Part shown: positions 15,434 to 24,304 of the stretch, piece by piece
Layout: each line of letters begins with the position of its first letter
Position numbering within the stretch: position 1 is the stretch's first letter
Source: JBBQYA01 sp031412335
GTDB taxonomy: Bacteria > Bacteroidota > Bacteroidia > Sphingobacteriales > Sphingobacteriaceae
DNA length: 64,000 bases
Assembly (NCBI GenBank): GCA_031412335.1
Contig: JANOCT010000023.1
Location: 1 to 64,000, forward strand
Direction of reading: 5' to 3'
Notes under the pieces: model-generated
Database searches by the model: none
Seen by the model: only the letters and a program-made list of their open reading frames with translations
What the model was told of the DNA's origin: nothing
Position numbers and translations under genes: made by a program

Positions 15434-16237
15434 ATGAGAAATAAATATATTAAAAAAAGCCTATTTGTTTTATTAATAGTTATAGTAATAATATTAATTT
15501 CAAGTAAAATTTTGTTTCATTATTACGACTATGCTTCGAACAATGAATTCTTTTTAAATGGCTTATTAAGAGTAATTTTGATTCTAATAACAATTTATTT
15601 AATTTTTACTGATAAAATTGTAAATCAAAAATACCTTTTTAGAAATAACTTCATTGTATTACCGATAGTAGCAACTTTAATATATTATTCCTTATCTAAT
15701 ACTTTTTTAAAAATAAACTCGGGAGAATATGAAATTTCAAACTACAGACATTATGTTTACTTATTTAAAAACTTTGCAATAGGTTTTTTTGAAGAGCTTT
15801 TATTTAGGGTTTTAATATTTAGTTATATGTTCAAAATTTTTGAAAATGTAAAAATTAATAGAACTACCAAAGTATTTATAACCACTTCAATTATTTTTGG
15901 TTTAATTCATTTTTTAAATCTAACTAAAAATAATTTTGAAATAATTCCTGTGTTAAATCAAGTCTTTTTAGCTATGATCCTCGGTTTAATCTTTCAATTT
16001 ATTTTACTGCGCCTGGATAACATTATTTTAATTTCAGTTATACACGGGCTAATAGATTATCATGGAGTGTTAAATTCTAGTCTTCTTAGAATTTCCAGAG
16101 AATCATCTGATTTAGATTCCGGTTCAAGTTATTTTGGTGCACTTATTTTATTAGCAATTTTTATTTTTATTCTAATCCCAATCACCTATTTTTCTTTGAA
16201 AAATCAAGAAATTAAATTGATCAGATCAGATAATTAG
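15434..16237 (+). CDS. CPBP family intramembrane metalloprotease
   Basis: A 267-residue polytopic membrane protein with about eight hydrophobic segments. The CPBP (Abi/CAAX-like) motifs are present: EELLFRVLIF (conserved Glu-Glu and Arg) near residue 122, FGLIHFLN (His) near residue 155 and HGLIDYHG (His) near residue 214. These are the putative zinc ligands and catalytic residues. Relatives process prenylated proteins or act in bacteriocin self-immunity and peptide maturation. The small secreted proteins on both sides are possible substrates, but this is inference from position only. Confidence 0.85.
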   Translation: MRNKYIKKSLFVLLIVIVIILISSKILFHYYDYASNNEFFLNGLLRVILILITIYLIFTDKIVNQKYLFRNNFIVLPIVATLIYYSLSNTFLKINSGEYEISNYRHYVYLFKNFAIGFFEELLFRVLIFSYMFKIFENVKINRTTKVFITTSIIFGLIHFLNLTKNNFEIIPVLNQVFLAMILGLIFQFILLRLDNIILISVIHGLIDYHGVLNSSLLRISRESSDLDSGSSYFGALILLAIFIFILIPITYFSLKNQEIKLIRSDN

Positions 16238-16260
16238 TTAATACTTTTTAAAAAATCATC

Positions 16261-16665
16261 ATGAAATTTAAACTATTATCGTTTATGATGATGCTATCAT
16301 CTGTAACATTTGCGCAAAGCAATTTCGAAAAAGTAATAAAAGGCGGAGAGGTTTTACTAAATGGAATTGCGATATTTAAAACAACAAAGCCAACATCATT
16401 AACTAAAACTGATGAAACTAAATCAATACCAACTATTTGCGTAAAAAACCAGTTCTTGGAGAAAATTATTTTTATCATGATTGGAACTGATAAAAACGAT
16501 AATCAAGTAAAAAGAGAATTGGTTATTCCAAAAGAAGGAAAAGAATGTTTGTTTGAGGTGCCTAAAGGAATTTATACCTATGAAGTTATTCTTAGCAATA
16601 AAGAAGTATACAAAAAAGGCGAGTATAAATTTATAGAAGAATTAACCATGGTAATAAAAGAGTGA
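16261..16665 (+). CDS. Small secreted protein of unknown function
   Basis: A 134-residue protein with a signal peptide (LLSFMMMLSSVTFAQ, cleavage before S). The mature part alternates short beta-strand-like stretches (NGIAIFKTTKPTS, KIIFIMIGTDK, ECLFEVPKGIYTYEVIL), suggesting a compact beta fold. It contains a single internal Cys pair (TICV and ECLF). I recognise no family. The start lies 24 bases after the CPBP protease stop, so the two are probably co-transcribed. Confidence 0.65.
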   Translation: MKFKLLSFMMMLSSVTFAQSNFEKVIKGGEVLLNGIAIFKTTKPTSLTKTDETKSIPTICVKNQFLEKIIFIMIGTDKNDNQVKRELVIPKEGKECLFEVPKGIYTYEVILSNKEVYKKGEYKFIEELTMVIKE

Positions 16666-16743
16666 AAATTGCTTTTGAATATAACGCCATTTTGTGCAAT
16701 TCAAATCAATATACATGAATTTGAAATTCTGGTTCTAAGGCTT

Positions 16744-16836
16744 AGGTATAGTAGCGGCATCCTTTTTTTCAAATAAAAAACAATTAAATAAAAAAAGATA
16801 TAGCGGATAGCCTGACCCCTTTTTAGGGGTAAGCCC
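16744..16836. repeat. Hairpin-containing intergenic element (AGCGG...ACCCCT/AGGGGT)
   Basis: A TAGCGGCATCC stretch (16752-16762) is followed by TAGCGGATAGCC (16801-16812) and a hairpin with arms ACCCCT and AGGGGT around TTTT (16815-16830), then AAGCCC and an A run. Similar elements occur scattered between genes in other Bacteroidota genomes as far as I recall; copy number here is not known. No gene is present in 16666-16935. Confidence 0.4.
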
Positions 16837-16935
16837 AAAAAAAATTAAAAGTCTTTTTATTAATTAATTAAAACATAAAGTAAAATTAGTCAAACCAAGC
16901 TAGGTGTTAATTAAAATTTAACTACAAATTAAATA

Positions 16936-17676
16936 TTACAAACTATTATTCAACAAATTTCCACTAGCTATTATTTTAAGCAAAGATTTTTCGGAAAGGG
17001 CTTGCCGCAATGCTGCTGCATGACGTTGATGATGCATATCGCTACCTAGCATTTCTATCAGGTTTGCATCTAATAATTTTTCAGCTGTTTTTTTTGCTCC
17101 TTTTCCGTAATAGCCAGCAAGCGAAATAGTATTTAATTGCAAAATACAACCAGAATCTTTTAGTTCTTCGTACTTTTCAAAATCATTATAATAATACGGA
17201 TATCGTTCAGGATGAGCAATTACTGGTGTGTAACCAGAAGTGATCATTTTAAAAACTGCTTCTTTTAAATTAGAAGGTGCATTGATGTAGGATAACTCAA
17301 AAAGTAAATATTTTTCTTTTCCGAAGAATAAAATTTTTTTATTTTCTATTAATCCAGTCAGATTTTCGTCTAGGTAATATTCTGCAGCAGCCTCCACTTC
17401 AAAATCTATTCCTTTATCAGCAATTGCTTTTTTTAAATCAGCCAAACCCGCTTGTATTATTTCAGGAGTATTTTTGAAATAGTCGCTCATGATGTGTGGC
17501 GTGGTAATAATTTTTCGAAAGCCCAGTTCGATAAATCGATCTATTAATGCCAAAGAATCTTCTATGGTTTCTGCACCATCATCTATGCCTGGTATAAGAT
17601 GCGAATGCATATCAACTCCTATAGCAGATAAATCAGTTATAATGGATTTATTTTTTGATTTTAAAAAAGAAAACAT
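16936..17676 (-). CDS. CpsB/YwqE-type tyrosine-protein phosphatase (PHP family)
   Basis: A 246-residue PHP-fold phosphatase. Metal ligands are visible in DMHSHLIPGIDDGA (about 22-35), TTPHIM (about 59), HPERYPYYY (about 157) and LGSDMHHQRH (about 212). CpsB/Wzb-like enzymes dephosphorylate the tyrosine kinase that controls capsule or exopolysaccharide chain length, and they act in the cytosol on the kinase's tyrosine-rich tail. It is the last gene of the nucleotide-sugar operon, 52 bases after rfbB, which supports a role in polysaccharide export control. The cognate kinase (Wzc/EpsB type) is not in the window. Confidence 0.88.
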   Translation of the reverse strand: MFSFLKSKNKSIITDLSAIGVDMHSHLIPGIDDGAETIEDSLALIDRFIELGFRKIITTPHIMSDYFKNTPEIIQAGLADLKKAIADKGIDFEVEAAAEYYLDENLTGLIENKKILFFGKEKYLLFELSYINAPSNLKEAVFKMITSGYTPVIAHPERYPYYYNDFEKYEELKDSGCILQLNTISLAGYYGKGAKKTAEKLLDANLIEMLGSDMHHQRHAAALRQALSEKSLLKIIASGNLLNNSL

Positions 17677-17728
17677 GAATAAGTAATGTATTAACTAATA
17701 ATTTCTCAAAATGAAAAATTTAACAAAC

Positions 17729-18784
17729 TTAACGAGTGTATTGTTGCTGATAGTAATCTTTGTATGCTCCGGACGTAACATTGTTGAGCCAATCTTCATT
17801 TTCTAAATACCAATCAACTGTTTTTTCCAATCCTTCTTCAAATTGCAAACTTGGCGACCAACCTAAATCTCGTTGAAGTTTAGAGGAATCAATTGCATAT
17901 CGTAAATCGTGACCAGCTCTATCGGTTACAAACGTGATTAATTTTGCAGAATCACCTGAATTTCTACCTAACTTTTTATCCATTATTTCGCAAAGCAAAT
18001 GAATGAGTTTAATATTCGTCCATTCATTATGTCCACCAATGTTATAGGTTGAACCCGCTTTTGCTTCGTGAAAAATTAATGCAATGGCACGTGCATGATC
18101 ATTTACCCAAAGCCAATCGCGGATGTTTTCACCTTTTCCGTAAACAGGTACTGGTTTATTATTTTTAATATTATTAATTGCCAGTGGAATTAATTTTTCG
18201 GGGAAGTGATGTGAGCCGTAGTTGTTGGAACAATTAGAAATTACTGCATCTAAGCCATATGTATCATGATATGCTCTCACAAAATGATCAGAACTTGCTT
18301 TTGAAGCAGAATACGGACTGTGCGGATCGTAAGCAGTTGTTTCGGTAAACATGCCTTCTGCACCTAAAGAACCATAGACTTCATCAGTTGAAACATGATA
18401 AAATCGACGTGATGCAAAATCTGATTTCCAATTTTCGCGGGCAGCATTCAATAAATTTACTGTTCCAATAACGTTTGTCATCACAAATTCTGTAGGATTA
18501 GAAATCGAACGGTCGACGTGAGATTCTGCTGCTAAATGAATAACGCCATCAAAAGAATTATTTTTAAATAATTGATCAATAAATACTGCGTCGGTGATAT
18601 CCCCTTTTACAAATCTATAATTTGGAGCTTTTTCTACATCACTTAAATTAAGCAAATTACCTGCATAGGTCAAATTATCTAAATTGGTAATTGTATAATC
18701 TGGATATGAATTTACAAATAAGCGCACTACATGCGAACCTATAAAACCTGCGCCACCAGTAATTAATATATGTTTTTTGTTCAT
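17729..18784 (-). CDS. rfbB: dTDP-glucose 4,6-dehydratase
   Basis: A 351-residue extended short-chain dehydrogenase. The NAD site GGAGFIGSHVVRLF opens the protein, STDEVYGSLG (about 134-143) carries the Thr-Asp-Glu catalytic residues specific to RmlB, and YSASKASSDH holds the Tyr-xxx-Lys pair. It converts dTDP-glucose to dTDP-4-keto-6-deoxyglucose, the precursor of L-rhamnose and other deoxysugars. rfbA, rfbC and rfbD are not in the window. Its ATG directly follows the galE stop with no gap, so the two are translationally linked. Also called rmlB. Confidence 0.93.
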   Translation of the reverse strand: MNKKHILITGGAGFIGSHVVRLFVNSYPDYTITNLDNLTYAGNLLNLSDVEKAPNYRFVKGDITDAVFIDQLFKNNSFDGVIHLAAESHVDRSISNPTEFVMTNVIGTVNLLNAARENWKSDFASRRFYHVSTDEVYGSLGAEGMFTETTAYDPHSPYSASKASSDHFVRAYHDTYGLDAVISNCSNNYGSHHFPEKLIPLAINNIKNNKPVPVYGKGENIRDWLWVNDHARAIALIFHEAKAGSTYNIGGHNEWTNIKLIHLLCEIMDKKLGRNSGDSAKLITFVTDRAGHDLRYAIDSSKLQRDLGWSPSLQFEEGLEKTVDWYLENEDWLNNVTSGAYKDYYQQQYTR

Positions 18785-19813
18785 TTATTTTTTTGTTGAA
18801 ATGGATTTTTCCCATGCCCAAGAAGTACTAAGCATGTTTTCAAGATCACGTTCGGCAACCCAGCCTAATTCATTATTAGCTAATTTAGTATCGGCATAAA
18901 CTTGTTCAACATCTCCACTCCTACGCACTCCAATTGTATAATTTAATTGCATTCCTGAAACTTTTTCAAATGTTTTTATCACTTCCAACACGCTATTTCC
19001 TCTTCCAGTTCCCAAATTAAAAACCTCATAGTTCTCTTTATTCTTTTTACTAATTAAACGCTGACACGCAATCACATGCGCTTTAGCAATATCAACTACA
19101 TGAATATAATCACGAACACAAGAACCGTCTATGGTTTCATAATCGTTTCCAAAAACAGTAACTTTTTCTCGTAATCCGATTGCCGTTTGAGTAATAAATG
19201 GAACTAAATTATTTGGAACACCTAATGGTAATTCACCAATTAAAGCTGTTTCATGAGCGCCAATTGGGTTGAAATAACGTAAAGAAATTACTTTAAGCGA
19301 ATGCGCTTTTACACTATCTCGCAAAATTTCTTCACCAATTTGTTTAGTATTTCCATACGGAGATTCCGCTAATTTAATGGCTGCATTTTCTGATACAGGT
19401 AAACTATCTGGATTGCCATAGACGGTACAAGAAGAGGAAAAAATGATATTTTCTATTTTATATTTATTGCATTTTTCCAATAGATTAACTAATGAAAAAA
19501 GATTATTACGATAGTATAATAATGGTTTTTCAACCGATTCTCCTACTGCTTTAAATGCAGCAAAATGAATTATTGCGTCAAAATCGGGATGTAGTTGGAA
19601 AAGATTTTCAACACTTTCTTCATGACAAAAATCCATTTCAACAAACTCTACATTTGCTTTTGAAATTTGATTAATTCCATCCAACACTTCACGATTACTA
19701 TTCACCAAACTATCGGCAATAACAACATCAAAGCCCGCAGCAATAAGTTCTACAACGGTATGCGAACCTATATAACCTGTGCCGCCAGTAACCAGAATCT
19801 TCTGTTTTCTCAC
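18785..19813 (-). CDS. galE: UDP-glucose 4-epimerase
   Basis: A 342-residue SDR epimerase with GGTGYIGSHTVVEL at the N-terminus, FSSSCTVYGNP (catalytic Ser) and YGNTKQIGEEIL (Tyr/Lys). It interconverts UDP-glucose and UDP-galactose. The NYEVFNLGTGRGNSVLEVI region is typical of GalE. The start is GTG (19813-19811): no ATG lies between the upstream stop at 19817 and the glycine-rich loop. Three bases separate it from the decarboxylase gene and none from rfbB, so it sits within a compact operon. It is complete. Confidence 0.93.
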   Translation of the reverse strand: MRKQKILVTGGTGYIGSHTVVELIAAGFDVVIADSLVNSNREVLDGINQISKANVEFVEMDFCHEESVENLFQLHPDFDAIIHFAAFKAVGESVEKPLLYYRNNLFSLVNLLEKCNKYKIENIIFSSSCTVYGNPDSLPVSENAAIKLAESPYGNTKQIGEEILRDSVKAHSLKVISLRYFNPIGAHETALIGELPLGVPNNLVPFITQTAIGLREKVTVFGNDYETIDGSCVRDYIHVVDIAKAHVIACQRLISKKNKENYEVFNLGTGRGNSVLEVIKTFEKVSGMQLNYTIGVRRSGDVEQVYADTKLANNELGWVAERDLENMLSTSWAWEKSISTKK

Positions 19814-19816
19814 TTT

Positions 19817-20800
19817 TTATTTGTTATAATAATCGAAGTCTTTATGTGTAATTTCTTTCTCTGATAAAGAATTGAAATATGCGTATGTAATTTTCAACCC
19901 TTCTGCTCTTGAAACCTTTGGTTCCCAGCCGAGTAATTCAATTGCTTTGGAGATATCTGGTCTTCGCTGTTTTGGATCATCTACAGGTAAGTCATGCATA
20001 ACCATTTTTTGGCTTGTACCGGTTAATTTGATTATTTCTTCACCAAATTGTTTAATTGTAATTTCATCTGGATTACCGATATTAACTGGATAAGCATAAT
20101 CGCTTAACAGTAATCTTACAATCCCTTCTACCAAATCGTCAACATAACAGAATGATCTGGTTTGACTGCCATCACCAAAAACGGTTAAATCTTCGCCTCG
20201 CAAAGCTTGCCCAATAAAAGCAGGTAAAACTCGCCCATCATTCAGTCGCATACGAGGACCATACGTATTAAAAATTCGAATGATACGCGTTTCTAATTTA
20301 TGAAAAGTATGATAAGCCATGGTTATAGCTTCTTGAAAGCGTTTTGCTTCGTCGTAAACACCTCTTGGCCCAACCGGATTTACATTGCCCCAATATTCTT
20401 CTGTTTGAGGGTGCACTGTAGGGTCGCCATAAACCTCTGAAGTAGATGCTACCAAAATGCGGGCATTTTTACTTCTTGCTAAACCTAATAAATTATGCGT
20501 TCCAAGTGATCCAACTTTTAACGTTTGTATTGGAATTTTTAAATAATCAATCGGGCTGGCTGGCGAAGCAAAATGAAGTATATAATCTAGTTCGCCTGGC
20601 ACATGAACAAATTTCGAAACATCATGATGATAAAATTCAAATTCAGGGAGTTTGAATAAATGTTCAATATTTTTTAATGATCCTGTTATCAGATTATCCA
20701 TTCCGATAACATGGCAACCTTCTTTTATAAACCGATCGCAAAGATGTGAACCTAAAAACCCAGCTGCACCAGTTATGAGAACCCTTTTATTTTTTAACAT
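19817..20800 (-). CDS. UDP-glucuronate decarboxylase (UDP-xylose synthase)
   Basis: A 327-residue SDR enzyme closely fitting the UXS group. Features are GAAGFLGSHLCDRFI at the NAD site, the MDNLITGSLKNIEHL region, ASTSEVYGDP (catalytic Thr/Ser-Glu), YDEAKRFQEAI (Tyr-xxx-Lys) and the UXS hallmark RIFNTYGPRMRLNDGR. It converts UDP-glucuronate to UDP-xylose. The substrate is supplied by the Ugd encoded 15 bases upstream, making a two-step route from UDP-glucose. The short form here lacks the membrane anchor of animal UXS1 and would be cytosolic. Confidence 0.9.
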   Translation of the reverse strand: MLKNKRVLITGAAGFLGSHLCDRFIKEGCHVIGMDNLITGSLKNIEHLFKLPEFEFYHHDVSKFVHVPGELDYILHFASPASPIDYLKIPIQTLKVGSLGTHNLLGLARSKNARILVASTSEVYGDPTVHPQTEEYWGNVNPVGPRGVYDEAKRFQEAITMAYHTFHKLETRIIRIFNTYGPRMRLNDGRVLPAFIGQALRGEDLTVFGDGSQTRSFCYVDDLVEGIVRLLLSDYAYPVNIGNPDEITIKQFGEEIIKLTGTSQKMVMHDLPVDDPKQRRPDISKAIELLGWEPKVSRAEGLKITYAYFNSLSEKEITHKDFDYYNK

Positions 20801-20815
20801 AAATTGAAATTAATT

Positions 20816-22144
20816 TTATTTAGAAACTATTGCGCGGCCAATACTATTGTAATAATATCCATTGGTTTGCATTTTTTTAAGATCGTAAACATTTCTACCA
20901 TCAAAAATTACCTTATCATTCATCAAAATAGCTAATAATTCAAAGTCAGGTGCTCTGAAAACTGACCATTCAGTAACAATAATAAGTGCATCAACGCCTT
21001 TCACTGCTTCATATTGATTGTTTACAAATGTAATTGAGTCGCCTAATAACTTTTTAACATTTGGCATTGCTTCTGGATCGAAAGCCAACACTTCGGCTCC
21101 GGCTTTCAACAAATCTTCAATAATATATAATGCTGGTGCTTCTCGAATATCATCAGTTTCTGGTTTAAAAGCTAATCCCCATATTCCGAATTTTTTTCCT
21201 TTTAAATCATCACCGAAATAAGCGTTTACTTTTTTAACCAATACTTTTTTCTGAATTTCATTTACATCCATTACCGAGTCAAGTATTTTAAAATCGTAAT
21301 TTACTTCATCAGCAGATCTTGCAAGTGCCTGTACATCTTTTGGAAAACAACTTCCGCCATATCCAACGCCTGGAAATAAAAATCTTTTTCCAATTCGTTC
21401 ATCCGCTCCTATTCCACGACGAACCGAATCAACATCGGCTCCTAATTTTTCGCAAAGATTAGCAACCTCGTTCATAAACGATATTTTAGTTGCCAAGAAA
21501 GCATTTGCAGCATATTTTGTCAACTCGGCAGATCGTTCGTCCATATAAACTAATGGATTTCCTTGGCGAACATAGGGAGCATATAAATCAGCCATTAAAT
21601 TTCGAGCTCGTTCAGAATCTGTTCCAATAACTACTCGATCTGGCTTCATGAAATCCTCTACAGCAACGCCTTCGCGCAAAAATTCAGGATTGGAAACTAC
21701 ATCAAATTCAGTTGTATTATTTGTTTCTGCTAATGCCTTTTTTATAGCATCCGAAACTTTTTCGGCAGTACCTACTGGCACTGTGCTTTTATCGACCACA
21801 ACTTTATAATCTTTTATTAAACGGCCAATATCTGTTGCTGCACCAAGTACGTAGGACAAATCGGCTGATCCATCTTCACCTGGAGGAGTTGGTAAAGCAA
21901 GAAATATAATTTTTGAATCGGTTAAAGCTTCTGCAAGATTAGTTGTGAATTTCAAACGACCTTGTTCTACATTTCTATGAAATAAAATATCGAGACCTGG
22001 TTCGTAAATGGGAATGACGCCCGACTGCATTTTTTCTACTTTCTCTACATTGATATCAACACATATTACTGTGTTTCCGGTTTCAGCAAGGCATGTGCCT
22101 GTTACAAGGCCTACATAGCCGGTTCCAATAACTGCAATTTTCAT
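20816..22144 (-). CDS. ugd: UDP-glucose 6-dehydrogenase
   Basis: A 442-residue complete UDP-glucose dehydrogenase. The N-terminal NAD domain starts IAVIGTGYVGLVTGTCLAE; STVPVGTAEKV and NPEFLREGVAVEDF follow. The catalytic cysteine is in GVGYGGSCFPKDVQAL (about residue 265), and the C-terminal domain contains WGLAFKPETDDIREAPA. It oxidises UDP-glucose to UDP-glucuronate with two NAD+. It is the first gene of the operon ugd-uxs-galE-rfbB-cpsB, and 139 bases separate it from the divergent barrel-protein gene. No glycosyltransferase is in the operon, so the sugars are used elsewhere. Confidence 0.96.
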   Translation of the reverse strand: MKIAVIGTGYVGLVTGTCLAETGNTVICVDINVEKVEKMQSGVIPIYEPGLDILFHRNVEQGRLKFTTNLAEALTDSKIIFLALPTPPGEDGSADLSYVLGAATDIGRLIKDYKVVVDKSTVPVGTAEKVSDAIKKALAETNNTTEFDVVSNPEFLREGVAVEDFMKPDRVVIGTDSERARNLMADLYAPYVRQGNPLVYMDERSAELTKYAANAFLATKISFMNEVANLCEKLGADVDSVRRGIGADERIGKRFLFPGVGYGGSCFPKDVQALARSADEVNYDFKILDSVMDVNEIQKKVLVKKVNAYFGDDLKGKKFGIWGLAFKPETDDIREAPALYIIEDLLKAGAEVLAFDPEAMPNVKKLLGDSITFVNNQYEAVKGVDALIIVTEWSVFRAPDFELLAILMNDKVIFDGRNVYDLKKMQTNGYYYNSIGRAIVSK

Positions 22145-22283
22145 TAAATAAGGCGGTTTTAAAAGTTAATTTGTATAATTGAAATTAATAAGCTGCGAAT
22201 ATAGTTAATAAAGAATATTCCGATTTAAGAAAGCAAAAGTTTAACCTTTGCTTAACATATAAATTACCGTTTTTAAATTCATC

Positions 22284-23045
22284 ATGAAATATATTCGAGC
22301 CTTCTACCTGATTTTTACTTTTTTGTTACTTAATCACAATGTTTTTTCCCAAAAAAGTCAATTAGACTCCAGTTTACGATTTTCTATTGTTGGTGTAAGC
22401 TATGGTTATCAGATTTCAGGAAACGATTTGCAAAAAAGATTTGGGAATAATTCATCTATTGGAGTAGAATATATGATGAAAACTAAAAATAATTGGCTTT
22501 TAGGTTATCGATTCAATTTTCTGTTTGGTAATAATGTAAAAGAGGATAGTTTGTTTAAAAAAATAAGCACAAATGAAGGGTATATTATTACAAAAAACGG
22601 GCAATATGCAGATGTACGTTTGTACGAAAGAGGATTTGAAACTGGATTAAAGTTAGGTAGATTGTTTCCAACGAATTTTCCGAATAAAAATAGTGGAATA
22701 ATGGCTATGGTTGGAGTTGGGTTTCTTGAGCATAAAATAAGGATAGAAAATATTGGGAATGATGCCGTTCAACTCAATAAAGATTATAGAAAAGGATATG
22801 ATCGATTGACTAATGGATTGCAAACCAGCCAGTTCATTGGGTATTTATATATGGACAATCGAAAATATTTAAACTTTTTTGCTGGGGTAGAATTAAGTCA
22901 GGGTTTTACGCAAAATAGACGTGATTTTAATTTTGATACCAGAACTAAGGATTCCAGCAAAAGATTAGATGCCCTTACTTCTTTTCGAGTAGGTTTTATT
23001 TTACCGCTTTTCTCTCGAATTTCCGACGAGTTTTATTACCGATAA
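22284..23045 (+). CDS. Putative outer-membrane beta-barrel protein
   Basis: A 253-residue exported protein (signal MKYIRAFYLIFTFLLLNHNVFSQ). The mature part consists of alternating amphipathic strands separated by short polar turns (IGVEYMMKTKNNWLLGYRFNFLFG, FETGLKLGRLF, GIMAMVGVGFLEHKIRIEN in outline), ending with FRVGFILPLFSR. This fits a small outer-membrane barrel. I cannot name a family. It ends 2 bases before kdtA, so it is probably co-transcribed with the Kdo transferase and NhaA genes, consistent with an envelope role. Confidence 0.7.
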   Translation: MKYIRAFYLIFTFLLLNHNVFSQKSQLDSSLRFSIVGVSYGYQISGNDLQKRFGNNSSIGVEYMMKTKNNWLLGYRFNFLFGNNVKEDSLFKKISTNEGYIITKNGQYADVRLYERGFETGLKLGRLFPTNFPNKNSGIMAMVGVGFLEHKIRIENIGNDAVQLNKDYRKGYDRLTNGLQTSQFIGYLYMDNRKYLNFFAGVELSQGFTQNRRDFNFDTRTKDSSKRLDALTSFRVGFILPLFSRISDEFYYR

Positions 23046-23047
23046 TT

Positions 23048-24304
23048 ATGTTGATAATCTATAATCTTGCGATCGGTATTTATCACAAGATCATACTGTT
23101 AGCATCATTTTTTAATCCGAAAGCAAAGCAATGGATTGATGGAAGAAAACAACAAAAACATGAATTTGATGCAGCAAAAAATTCTACTGAAATATGGGTA
23201 TGGTTTCATTTTGCATCGCTTGGAGAGTTTGAACAAGGCCGCCCTGTTTTAGAATTATATAAAAGCGAAAATAAATCAATAAAGATTGTCATTACATTCT
23301 TCTCACCTTCTGGTTTTGAAAACAGAAAAAATTATGCTGGTGCTGATCGTATTTATTATTTACCAATAGATTCAGCTTATAACGCAAAAAAATTTATTGA
23401 GCATTTCGAGCCCATTTTTGCTGTTTTTACTAAATACGAATATTGGTTCCATTATTTTAATGAATTGCACAAGCGTTCTATTCCTATATATATGGTTTCG
23501 TCTATATTTAGATTAGAACAGCCATTTTTTAAATGGTATGGTAATTTGCATCGGAGCATGTTGGGCATGGTTGACCATTTTTTTGTACAGGATCAAAATT
23601 CGAAATTATTATTAAATACCGTAGGCATAAAAAATGTAAGCATTGCTGGTGATACTCGATTCGATCGGGTTTGGCAAACTACCCGAGAACAAGATTATAA
23701 TCTCCCTTTTACCATTAATTCAGAATTACAAAAAATATTTATTGCTGGTAGTACGTGGAAAAAAGATGAAGAATTAATTTCAGAATTGATAACCAAATTA
23801 CCTTCAAATACGTGTTTTATAATTGTACCACACGAAACCGAAATCAATAATATAAACCGAATTAAAAATTTATTTGGTGAAAATTCTGTTTTGTATTCTA
23901 CGCTCATTAAGAAAAACGAAAAGAGCGATCCACCAAAAATACTTATAGTTGATAGTATTGGTATTCTTTCCAAATTATACAGAATAGCTGACCTAGCATA
24001 TATTGGAGGTGGTTTTGATAATGGAATTCACAACATTCTGGAAGCCGCGGCTTATGGCAAACCTATAATATTTGGTCCAAACCATTCAAAATTCAGAGAA
24101 GCAATTGAACTAAAACAATTGGGTGGAGCTTTTTCTATTTCTAATAAAAATGATTTGTTAGAGATTAGTTTAAATTTATTAAAAGATGATTTATATAGAA
24201 AACAAGTTTCCGATATCTCTGCAGAGTATGTTATAAATAATATTGGAGCAAGCCACTTAATTGTAAAAATGTTGAATAAAATAAATGTGAATGCCTCGAA
24301 TTAA
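23048..24304 (+). CDS. waaA: 3-deoxy-D-manno-octulosonic acid (Kdo) transferase
   Basis: A 418-residue GT30 family enzyme. An N-terminal membrane anchor (about 1-22) precedes the acceptor domain with WFHFASLGEFEQGRPVLE, whose glutamate is the likely catalytic base. The donor-binding half has AGSTWKKDEE, VPHETE and the AYIGGGFDNGIHNILEAAAYGKPIIFGP region. It transfers Kdo from CMP-Kdo to lipid A precursor at the inner face of the inner membrane and indicates that the organism makes LPS. The reading frame overlaps nhaA by 14 bases. Full length; also known as kdtA. Confidence 0.95.
   Translation: MLIIYNLAIGIYHKIILLASFFNPKAKQWIDGRKQQKHEFDAAKNSTEIWVWFHFASLGEFEQGRPVLELYKSENKSIKIVITFFSPSGFENRKNYAGADRIYYLPIDSAYNAKKFIEHFEPIFAVFTKYEYWFHYFNELHKRSIPIYMVSSIFRLEQPFFKWYGNLHRSMLGMVDHFFVQDQNSKLLLNTVGIKNVSIAGDTRFDRVWQTTREQDYNLPFTINSELQKIFIAGSTWKKDEELISELITKLPSNTCFIIVPHETEINNINRIKNLFGENSVLYSTLIKKNEKSDPPKILIVDSIGILSKLYRIADLAYIGGGFDNGIHNILEAAAYGKPIIFGPNHSKFREAIELKQLGGAFSISNKNDLLEISLNLLKDDLYRKQVSDISAEYVINNIGASHLIVKMLNKINVNASN

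Noticed and set aside
16815..16830. Hairpin considered as terminator of the nucleotide-sugar operon
   Set aside because: It lies about 105 bases beyond the last stop and on the minus strand no T run follows the stem; listed as a repeat-like element instead.
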